NCBI GenBank assembly: GCA_943325425.2
Contig: CALPPJ020000010.1
Span: 1-13,752, forward strand
Source of the DNA: Bifidobacterium breve
GTDB lineage: Bacteria > Actinomycetota > Acidimicrobiia > Acidimicrobiales > Ilumatobacteraceae
Direction: 5' to 3'
Length of the DNA: 13,752 nucleotides
The position numbers and the translations under genes were made by a program. The notes below the pieces were generated by a model, which was not told the DNA's origin, did no database searches, and saw nothing but the letters and a program-made list of their open reading frames with translations. This document shows positions 6,442-12,645 of the stretch, one piece after another (the stretch's first letter is position 1; every line of letters starts with the position of its first letter).

Positions 6442-7206
6442 GTGGCTAGAGAAACGGCGAGTCCGCATTTCCAGAAACTTTCATTCTTTTTCCCCATGTG
6501 GAATGAGGAGGAATACATCGGACGGACCTTGTCGGCTGCTCACGAGGCTGGTCGTTCGCTCATCAATGTTGGAGAGATCGCCGACTATGAGATTTTGATT
6601 ATTGACGATGCGTCGACCGACTCAACACCCCAACTTGCCGACGAGGCTGCTGCTAATGATTCGCGGGTTCGCGTTGTGCACCATCCGAAGAACCGCAAGC
6701 TGGGTGGTTCAATCAAAACCGGATTTGCGAACGTCACTGGCGATTTAGTTCTTTACACCGATGCAGACTTGCCCTTTGACATGGTTGAACTGCAAAAGGC
6801 CTGTCGTTTAATGCGTCAGTACGAGGCCGACATCATTAGTGCCTATCGGCTTGATCGAACGGGTGAGGGCTATGTTCGGACCGTTTATTCCTTTTTCTAC
6901 AACGTGCTGGTTCGGATTTTCTTTGGGCTCAAAATTCGTGATGTGAACTTCGCCTTCAAAATGTGCCGTGGACGAATCTTCGAACATATCTCCCTCAAGA
7001 GCGAGGGTTCATTTATCGACGCTGAATTAGTGATTCGGGCGAACAAACTTGGGTATCACATTGTGCAGTTTGGTGTTGACTACTTTCCTCGAACCCGAGG
7101 CGTTTCCACGTTGTCTTCGCCGAGTGTCATCGTCAAAATTCTCAAAGAAATGCGTGAATTACGTCAAGAACTTCGCGCTATTGAGCCCATCGTCACTCGG
7201 TCCTAA
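6442..7206 (+). CDS. Family 2 glycosyltransferase (dolichol-phosphate-mannose-synthase-like)
   Basis: A 254-residue GT-A fold enzyme that would transfer a sugar from a nucleotide sugar, in relatives often to a polyprenyl phosphate at the inner membrane face. The GT2 start FFFPMWNEEEYIG (15-27), the IIDDASTDST loop (53-62) and the metal-binding DAD at 107-109 are clear. LGGSIKTGF (87-95) sits where relatives have a KG.G.A.R.GF block, so the acceptor or donor may differ. There are no strong C-terminal membrane helices as in some GT2 enzymes; the segment at 148-163 is amphipathic and aromatic. GTG 6442 is preceded by TAACTT at six bases and no SD; the first internal ATG (6496-6498) falls within the conserved motif and is too late. 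The next gene starts 37 bases after the stop, so a shared transcript is possible. Confidence 0.88.
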   Translation: MARETASPHFQKLSFFFPMWNEEEYIGRTLSAAHEAGRSLINVGEIADYEILIIDDASTDSTPQLADEAAANDSRVRVVHHPKNRKLGGSIKTGFANVTGDLVLYTDADLPFDMVELQKACRLMRQYEADIISAYRLDRTGEGYVRTVYSFFYNVLVRIFFGLKIRDVNFAFKMCRGRIFEHISLKSEGSFIDAELVIRANKLGYHIVQFGVDYFPRTRGVSTLSSPSVIVKILKEMRELRQELRAIEPIVTRS

Positions 7207-7228
7207 CCCACCTTTCGTCCGTGAGAGA

Positions 7229-7234
7229 TATCCT
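7229..7234 (+). promoter_or_regulatory. Possible -10 element for the L,D-transpeptidase gene
   Basis: TATCCT ends eight bases before GTG 7243, and no SD is present at suitable spacing. It would give the L,D-transpeptidase its own almost leaderless message even though the glycosyltransferase gene ends only 36 bases upstream. Confidence 0.3.
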
Positions 7235-7242
7235 TCATACCC

Positions 7243-8331
7243 GTGTCTAGTCCCCAGCGCCCCCGACGAATGAAATCGAGTCGTATGCGTTCTTCGGCGT
7301 TGCAACAATGGACACCAGCAGTTGCTGCTGGAGCAATTTTGTCAGCAGTCGTGTTGATCGGGGTCGTCGCTGATGGGTCTTCATCAGATGATGGCGCTAC
7401 GGAATCGACGACGACCATCGCACAAGTGGTCACGCCTTCATCAACGGCTCCTGTCAACAAATTGCCCTTAACTCAAACTTATGGCCGTGGTGCGGCTGGT
7501 CCCGAAATCAAGTTGATTCAAGACCGATTAATTGAGTTGAACTTTGATCCAGGTATCGCCGACGGTGCATTTGGCGAACGCACTCAACAAGCAGTGTGGG
7601 CTTTTGAAAAACTCGTGATGGGCGTGCCACGTGATCAAGTAACCGGGAAGGTGACGCCCGAAATGTGGAGTCGCATGCAGGACCCATTGCAAATATTGCC
7701 ACGCCGGCCCGACTCAACCCCAGACCACACCGAGATCTACTTGCCAGAGCAGGTTCTCATTGTTTTCAATGCTGACGTTCCTGTTCTTGTCACCCATATA
7801 TCTTCAGGTGACAACGAAGAATGGTGTGAGGAAGTCACGATTTCTCCAGGCGAACAAGACAATGAAGGCGGCACCGAACCCTTAAAGAAGGGTGTGTGCG
7901 GTTTGTCGTGGACACCTGGCGGCGTATACAAGTACTACCGAATGGTGGTTGGACGACGAGAGAGTCAACTCGGCGGCATGTACAACCCCGTGTACTTCAA
8001 TAAGGGTATTGCAGTTCACGGCGCACAGGAAGTCCCTGATCATCCGGCTTCTCACGGTTGCATTCGTATTCCGATGCACGTCTCTGATTATTACCAATCA
8101 CTCGTAGCCAAGGGTGACCAAGTTTTTGTCTTTGATGGGGTGAAAGAACCAGAAGCTTATGGTGCGCAAGTGCCACGCTTTAACTGGACCGATCCGAATT
8201 ACACCACGACTACGACATCAACGACTGCCGCTCCGGTAGTGACTGTGCCGCCGACGATTGCTCCGACGACGCCAGCGGTAGTGACGACAACGAGCACGAC
8301 TACGACAACTGCGGTTATTCCTGCTGCTTAA
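7243..8331 (+). CDS. Membrane-anchored L,D-transpeptidase with peptidoglycan-binding domain
   Basis: Cross-links or modifies peptidoglycan outside the membrane through an active-site cysteine. The 362-residue protein has a basic start, one membrane helix (about 24-43), a Ser/Thr linker, a PG_binding_1 domain (about 79-147; GIADGAFGERTQQAVWAFE) and a YkuD domain (about 163-298). The catalytic block is HPASHGCIRIP with His267, Ser270, His271, Cys273 and Arg275; His259 in AVHG is the other conserved histidine. The YkuD part carries a long acidic insert with Cys195 and Cys219, which might form a disulfide. The tail from about 320 is almost only Thr, Ser, Pro, Ala and Val. GTG 7243 lacks an SD; ATG 7270 (residue 10) is an alternative. 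The stop shares TTAA with the stop of the convergent DUF305 gene. Confidence 0.92.
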   Translation: MSSPQRPRRMKSSRMRSSALQQWTPAVAAGAILSAVVLIGVVADGSSSDDGATESTTTIAQVVTPSSTAPVNKLPLTQTYGRGAAGPEIKLIQDRLIELNFDPGIADGAFGERTQQAVWAFEKLVMGVPRDQVTGKVTPEMWSRMQDPLQILPRRPDSTPDHTEIYLPEQVLIVFNADVPVLVTHISSGDNEEWCEEVTISPGEQDNEGGTEPLKKGVCGLSWTPGGVYKYYRMVVGRRESQLGGMYNPVYFNKGIAVHGAQEVPDHPASHGCIRIPMHVSDYYQSLVAKGDQVFVFDGVKEPEAYGAQVPRFNWTDPNYTTTTTSTTAAPVVTVPPTIAPTTPAVVTTTSTTTTTAVIPAA

Positions 8332-8981
8332 TTGTTCAGCGAGTCAATGACCTTTTGAAGTTCATCAACTTCGGCCTGCTGACCCTTCACCATGGACTTG
8401 GCCATATTGATGACATCTCGATTTGAGGCATTTTCAATTGCATAGTTGGCCATCGCAATTCCACCGTTGTGATGCTTGATCATGAGTGTGGCAAAGATGC
8501 GTGCACCTTCGTCGCCCGATGCTGCTGCCAACGAGTCAAGTTCAGATTGGCTCGCGAGTCCATCCATTTCGTCAATGGGCATCGGATGTCCCATCCATGT
8601 CATTGCAGTGCCAGTGTCGTTGACCTCGCTGGCGGACAATGAGCGAAGCAACTGCACCATGCGTCCATTTTCTAATTGCTGCGTCAACAAGATTTCTTCG
8701 GCCAGCATGCTGAGGCGTGGATGAGGGTCAACGGCAGACGTGCGGTAGAAATATGCCATCTCGACTGCTTGATCATGGTGGTATCGCATGTCTTGTAAGA
8801 ACCCGACGTCAACCTTGTTTTTGTCTGGGGTAGCACCTGCGTCGCCGAAGTAGTAGCCGATACCAATTCCGAGGATCAACATTGAAAGGCCGAGTGCGAG
8901 AAAGTTGAGAGGGTTTTGCCACCAAGGGAGAACAATTGATTCGTCGTCAAGATTTGCGGCATTATCAACTTGCGTACTCAT
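8328..8981 (-). CDS. Membrane-anchored DUF305 protein
   Basis: A 217-residue protein of the DUF305 family (ferritin-like four-helix bundle, function not established, often found near copper or metal genes). Residues 1-25 are polar, one helix at about 26-45 anchors it, and the rest faces outside. The bundle has two similar halves: LQDMRYHHDQAVEMA (62-76; His68, His69) and ATLMIKHHNGGIAMA (164-178; His170, His171). These paired HH motifs with nearby Met, and MTWMGHPMP in the loop between, are candidate metal ligands; metal binding is inferred. ATG 8981 is the only sensible start before the anchor helix; a weak GAG lies just upstream and an A+T-rich TATATG about 13 bases before it. Convergent with the L,D-transpeptidase (stops overlap) and divergent from livG. 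Confidence 0.92.
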   Translation of the reverse strand: MSTQVDNAANLDDESIVLPWWQNPLNFLALGLSMLILGIGIGYYFGDAGATPDKNKVDVGFLQDMRYHHDQAVEMAYFYRTSAVDPHPRLSMLAEEILLTQQLENGRMVQLLRSLSASEVNDTGTAMTWMGHPMPIDEMDGLASQSELDSLAAASGDEGARIFATLMIKHHNGGIAMANYAIENASNRDVINMAKSMVKGQQAEVDELQKVIDSLNN

Positions 8982-9069
8982 GTCTCAAGCGTGTCATATA
9001 TCTACGTGCTGAGCGCCACCTTTTGTGATCTTTTTGTTCAGAGAAATATGCACCAATTTCTAATAGTGA

Positions 9070-9075
9070 TAGTTT
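9070..9075 (+). promoter_or_regulatory. Candidate -10 element of the liv operon
   Basis: TAGTTT ends six bases before the livG GTG at 9082 and no SD is visible, so the operon message probably starts at the GTG. TAATAG at 9061-9066 is an alternative hexamer. No -35 resembling TTGACA is found 16-18 bases upstream. The 100-base gap 8982-9081 serves both livG and the divergent DUF305 gene. Confidence 0.4.
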
Positions 9076-9081
9076 TGGTAT

Positions 9082-9840
9082 GTGCTACTTGATGTGCAAG
9101 ACGTGTCAGTTCGTTTTGGCGGCATTGTTGCGCTCGACGGACTGACCTTTGTCATAAAAGAAGGGGACATTTGCGGTTTGATCGGCCCCAATGGGGCGGG
9201 TAAAACAACGATGTTCAACGTCGTGAGTCGGATTTACGATCCCTTCAAGGGTCGAATCTCATTTGATGGTCACGATCTGTTGTCAGTGCCTGCTCATCGC
9301 ATTGCTGAACTTGGTATCGCCAGAACGTTTCAGAACTTGGCTTTGTTTCCCACGATGTCACTATTGGAAAATGTCATGGTCGGAGCGCATAGTCAAGGTT
9401 CAGTTGGTTTCGTGCAGGCAATCACCCGGATCGGCGCTCAAAAAGAGAATCGCCGTATACGTGACGTCTCTTATGACTTGTTACGCGATTTGAATCTGGA
9501 AAAACTTGCCCACCATCCGGCAGCTGGGTTGCCTTTTGGCACATTAAAGAGACTCGAAATTGCCAGAGCTCTTGCTGCTGCTCCGCGATTCTTGCTACTT
9601 GACGAACCTGCCGCAGGTTTAACTCATTCAGAAGTAGACGAACTTGCCGACACGATTGTGGCCATTCGCGACAAGTTCAAATTGACGGTGTTGTTGGTTG
9701 AACATCACATGTCGATGGTTATGAAAATTTCCGATCAAGTAGTTGCTATGGAGTTCGGGCGCAAGATTGCTGAAGGAACTCCAAGCGAAGTTCAAAGTGA
9801 CGCGAACGTGATTCGTGCCTACTTGGGCGGTGAGGTATGA
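9082..9840 (+). CDS. livG: Liv/HAAT-type ABC transporter ATPase, LivG subunit
   Basis: One of two ATPases that power an importer of branched-chain amino acids or related amides. The 252-residue protein has Walker A GPNGAGKT (35-42), Q-loop RTFQN (Gln84), signature region LPFGTLKRLEIARAL (150-164), Walker B FLLLDEP (170-176) and the switch His208 in VEHH. The insert between Q-loop and signature (about 100-135) is typical of LivG. The signature reads FGTLKR where the classical form is GGQ-like; this keeps the key Gly but not the Gln and is known in some LivG proteins. Start: GTG 9082 puts LLDVQDVSVRFGG at the usual N-terminus; ATG 9080 is out of frame. It overlaps livF by four bases (ATGA), a mark of translational coupling. 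First gene of the operon. Confidence 0.95.
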   Translation: MLLDVQDVSVRFGGIVALDGLTFVIKEGDICGLIGPNGAGKTTMFNVVSRIYDPFKGRISFDGHDLLSVPAHRIAELGIARTFQNLALFPTMSLLENVMVGAHSQGSVGFVQAITRIGAQKENRRIRDVSYDLLRDLNLEKLAHHPAAGLPFGTLKRLEIARALAAAPRFLLLDEPAAGLTHSEVDELADTIVAIRDKFKLTVLLVEHHMSMVMKISDQVVAMEFGRKIAEGTPSEVQSDANVIRAYLGGEV

Positions 9841-10541
9841 GCTTGTTAAAGACCGTTGGTTTGCGAGCAAGTTACGGACAAGTTGATGTTTTGCTTGGCA
9901 TTGATATTGACGTGAGTGAAGGTGAAATGGTTGTGGTACTCGGTGCTAATGGCGCTGGTAAGACCACAACAATGCGTGCGGTGTCTGGAACTATTGCGCG
10001 CAGCGGTTCGGTTGTCTTTGATGGCCAAGAAATAGTGTCTCAAAGTGCCGAATCAATCGTTCGGCTGGGGGTTGCTCATGTGCCGCAAGGGCGAGGCACC
10101 TTTTCAGAACTGACGGTTGAAGAGAATCTGCGGATTGGTGCATATATTCGCAAGGATTCAATTGAAAGCGATATCGCTCGTTGGTACGAAACATTTCCTC
10201 GCCTTGAAGAGCGTCAGAATCAACGTGCCGGAAGTTTGTCTGGCGGTGAGCAACAAATGTTGGCCATCGCCCGTGCTCTTATGAGCCGCCCACGTCTTTT
10301 GTTGTGTGACGAACCAAGTCTTGGACTCGCTCCGCTTGTGACGCAGGAATTGTTTGAAGTTTTGAAAAATCTAAATGAGCAAGATGGATTGTCGGTTTTG
10401 TTGGTTGAACAAAATGCGAACTTGGCGTTAAAGGTGGCAAGCAAGGTGTACCTCCTTGAAACTGGTCAGGTCGTTGCTTCGGGAAGCGCAGAAGCGATCG
10501 CCGGTGACGAGCGCATTAGGAAGGCGTACCTCGGGGGCTGA
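9837..10541 (+). CDS. livF: Liv/HAAT-type ABC transporter ATPase, LivF subunit
   Basis: The second ATPase of the importer, expected to pair with LivG beneath the LivH-LivM membrane pore. The 234-residue protein has Walker A GANGAGKT (36-43), Q-loop VPQGR (Gln84), signature LSGGEQQ (134-140), Walker B LLLCDEPSLGLAP (154-166) and VEQN in place of the switch histidine, which is normal for LivF. Its ATG overlaps the livG stop (ATGA). The stop TGA ends at 10541, one base before the livH ATG at 10543. Confidence 0.96.
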   Translation: MSLLKTVGLRASYGQVDVLLGIDIDVSEGEMVVVLGANGAGKTTTMRAVSGTIARSGSVVFDGQEIVSQSAESIVRLGVAHVPQGRGTFSELTVEENLRIGAYIRKDSIESDIARWYETFPRLEERQNQRAGSLSGGEQQMLAIARALMSRPRLLLCDEPSLGLAPLVTQELFEVLKNLNEQDGLSVLLVEQNANLALKVASKVYLLETGQVVASGSAEAIAGDERIRKAYLGG

Positions 10542-10542
10542 C

Positions 10543-11442
10543 ATGGAACGACTTCTGCAATACATATTTGATGGTCTGTCATTCGGAGCGATCTACGCGC
10601 TTTTGGCGCTTGGGTTAGTGGTCGTCTTTCGTGGCACCGGACATCTGAATTTTGCACAAGGTGAGATGGCGATGTTTTGCACATTCATCATTTGGCAGAT
10701 CAACGATTGGGGAGTGCCGCTCATTTTGGCGGTCGTCATCGGCATGGTCTTTGGTTTTCTCCTTGGTGCCGGAACCGAGGCAACAGTGATTCGATCAGTT
10801 GCGAAGAAATCGCCGGGTGGCGTTTTCGTAGTTTCCATTGCATTGTTTTTGGGTTTGAACTCATTGGCCACCATGATTTGGGATCGCGCCGAGGGTTACA
10901 CGATGGGAAGTTTGTTCCCGAACAAACCCCTTGATTTTGTGCGTGTTTTGGGAGCCGAGTGGCGTTACAAATTCATTGGTGTACTCGTCGTTGCATTGGC
11001 GCTGATGGGTCTTTTGTTCTTGCTCTTTTCCAAAACAAAATTTGGATTAGCGATGCGATCAGTTGCCAGTAATCCTGAATCTGCCCGTCTCGTCGGAGTT
11101 CCTTCAGGCGTGGTTCTCGCATCTTCCTGGGGAATCGCCGCTGCAATGGGGGCACTGTCTGGAGCATTAGTTGGTGGTATCAACGGTCAACTCACACCCA
11201 GTTTGATGTTCTCAGTTTTCATCTATGCGTCGGCTGCTGCCACATTGGGTGGGCTCGACAGTCCGGGTGGGGCAGTGATTGCCGGATTGTCAATCGGAAT
11301 TGGTGAGCAGTTAGTCGCGGGGTACATCCCAGGTTGGATTGGGCAAGATCTCAAACTTTCGGTGGCTTTGATTTCAATCTTTGTGGTGCTGTTGGTCAAG
11401 CCGTCTGGCTTATTCGGTTCGCTCAAAGTGGAACGGGTGTGA
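10543..11442 (+). CDS. livH: Liv/HAAT-type ABC transporter permease, LivH subunit
   Basis: Half of the membrane channel of the importer; 299 residues with about eight hydrophobic helices. The opening block FDGLSFGAIYALLALGLVV and the following GTGHLNFAQGEMAM are the LivH hallmark. The late block AAATLGGLDSPGGAVIAGL matches the loop that contacts the ATPases. ATG 10543 lies one base after the livF stop, with GGGGG at 10533-10537 as a weak SD; the reading frame stays open upstream to 10456 but that would lie inside livF and add a polar extension before the conserved start. The livM ATG follows eight bases after the stop. Confidence 0.95.
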   Translation: MERLLQYIFDGLSFGAIYALLALGLVVVFRGTGHLNFAQGEMAMFCTFIIWQINDWGVPLILAVVIGMVFGFLLGAGTEATVIRSVAKKSPGGVFVVSIALFLGLNSLATMIWDRAEGYTMGSLFPNKPLDFVRVLGAEWRYKFIGVLVVALALMGLLFLLFSKTKFGLAMRSVASNPESARLVGVPSGVVLASSWGIAAAMGALSGALVGGINGQLTPSLMFSVFIYASAAATLGGLDSPGGAVIAGLSIGIGEQLVAGYIPGWIGQDLKLSVALISIFVVLLVKPSGLFGSLKVERV

Positions 11443-11449
11443 TCACAAC

Positions 11450-12529
11450 ATGCTGAAGATCAAAGAAGGTTCACTGCAACATTGGGCTATTCGCATCGTT
11501 GGTTTTGCGTTATTGGCATTGCTTGTTATCTACATTCCGACGCAGTCTGAAACTGCACGTATCGGACAATTTGCCTCGGCATTTACATTGATCATCGCCG
11601 CGATGTCACTCAATATGGTTCTCGGGTTTACCGGGCAAATCTCGTTAGGCCATTCGGCCTTTTTTGGAATTGGTGGTTATACGGCAGCCATATTGATTCG
11701 TGATCACGGATGGAGTCCGGGCTATACGTTCTATGCGGCTGCGGTTATCGCTTTCGTCGTGGGTTGCTTGATTGGGCTACCAGTTTTGAGAATTCGTGGT
11801 GCTTATTTGGCTCTCGTTACTTTGGCGGTTGCAGTTTTGTTTCCTACTTTGTTGCGTTGGAAAAAACTTGAGTGGTTGACCGATGGTGCTAAGGGAATTG
11901 ACAGCGTGAAATACGACGACCTGCCCGTGTGGCCAATTCTTGGAGAATTGAAGGGCCGAGACGGTCGAGCAGTTTTCTCTTATTGGTTAGGTCTTCTAGT
12001 GCTGGTCATTGTCTACTTGGTTTGCCGTGGTCTCATCAGAAGTCGCGTCGGTCGTTCGCTCATTGCTATTCGCGACAATGAAACGGCGGCGGCAGTAATG
12101 GGTGTCAACGTCACCCGAACCAAGGTGCTCATTTTCGGAATTTCTGCATCGATGTGCGCTTTGGCCGGCGTTTTGGCAACTCTCAATTCGGGCGTTGTCA
12201 CCCCTGACGGACAGTTTGTGACCTTGTTGGGCTCCATTATTTTCTTGCTCATCATGGTTGTGGGTGGTGCCGGAACATTGAGCGGGCCAATCATCGGAGG
12301 TTTGGTGTATGTCTGGCTTGACAACACCACACGTGGAATCGGCACCGATTCCTCAGGAGTCTTGGGTTTCGTTTTTGGATGGACCGATCAATCACCCGCG
12401 ACATTAATTTTGGGTTTGGCACTCATTGTGATCATGTTGTTCGCGCCGACTGGTCTTATGGGTCTCTTGCGGAAATTGACGCGTCGAATCATGACAATAA
12501 TTCCTCGTGACATAAGTCCCACCCAATGA
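11450..12529 (+). CDS. livM: Liv/HAAT-type ABC transporter permease, LivM subunit
   Basis: The other half of the membrane channel; 359 residues with many hydrophobic helices. Family blocks include MSLNMVLGFTGQISLGHSAF followed by GIGGYTAA, LRIRGAYLALVTLA, and GRSLIAIRDNETAAAVMGVN in the cytoplasmic loop. The last third has VVGGAGTLSGPIIGG, the ATPase-contact loop. The tail is basic (LRKLTRRIM). ATG 11450 follows the livH stop by seven bases; an in-frame opening from 11381 lies within livH and is not needed. No terminator-like hairpin follows, so transcription may run on into livK. Confidence 0.95.
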   Translation: MLKIKEGSLQHWAIRIVGFALLALLVIYIPTQSETARIGQFASAFTLIIAAMSLNMVLGFTGQISLGHSAFFGIGGYTAAILIRDHGWSPGYTFYAAAVIAFVVGCLIGLPVLRIRGAYLALVTLAVAVLFPTLLRWKKLEWLTDGAKGIDSVKYDDLPVWPILGELKGRDGRAVFSYWLGLLVLVIVYLVCRGLIRSRVGRSLIAIRDNETAAAVMGVNVTRTKVLIFGISASMCALAGVLATLNSGVVTPDGQFVTLLGSIIFLLIMVVGGAGTLSGPIIGGLVYVWLDNTTRGIGTDSSGVLGFVFGWTDQSPATLILGLALIVIMLFAPTGLMGLLRKLTRRIMTIIPRDISPTQ

Positions 12530-12568
12530 ATATGGGACCTTTGCGCCTAACCCAGTTCTTGTGCCTTC

Positions 12569-12576
12569 TATAGATT
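12569..12576 (+). promoter_or_regulatory. Possible -10 element for livK
   Basis: TATAGATT lies about 70 bases before the livK ATG in the 116-base gap after livM and could give the binding protein its own, higher level of transcript. The nearest TTG-type -35 candidate (12541-12546) is too far at 22 bases. Weak call. Confidence 0.3.
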
Positions 12577-12601
12577 GTGGGGACATCCAATGTGGGATGG
12601 A

Positions 12602-12624
12602 TGCTTTCTGTTCATTAGAAAGCA
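12602..12624 (+). other. Small hairpin in the livK leader
   Basis: TGCTTTCT (12602-12609) is the perfect reverse complement of AGAAAGCA (12617-12624), with a 7-base loop. It ends seven bases before the SD. There is no T-run, so it is not a typical terminator. A leader hairpin can protect the message of the abundant binding protein or tune its translation (inference). Confidence 0.45.
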
Positions 12625-12631
12625 ATTCAAT

Positions 12632-12640
12632 GGAGGAGGA
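12632..12640 (+). promoter_or_regulatory. Strong ribosome binding site of livK
   Basis: GGAGGAGGA ends five bases before ATG 12646. It is the strongest SD in the window and fixes the livK start. Its presence contrasts with the SD-less starts of most other genes here and suits a protein made in excess over the membrane subunits. Confidence 0.85.
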
Positions 12641-12645
12641 AAATA

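Noticed and set aside
6388..6468. Upstream start of the membrane protein at ATG 6468
   Set aside because: It overlaps the divergent glycosyltransferase start, adds a polar stretch with no family signal, and the TAACTT-N7-GTG arrangement supports 6387.
8200..8325. Repeated short motifs resembling a repeat array
   Set aside because: They are Thr/Ser codons (ACG, ACT, ACC) of the L,D-transpeptidase tail, with no fixed repeat length or spacers, so not CRISPR.
10456..10542. Extended livH frame from 10456
   Set aside because: It lies inside livF; the family N-terminus begins at ATG 10543, one base after the livF stop.
11381..11449. Extended livM frame from 11381
   Set aside because: It lies inside the end of livH; ATG 11450 immediately after the livH stop gives the expected length.
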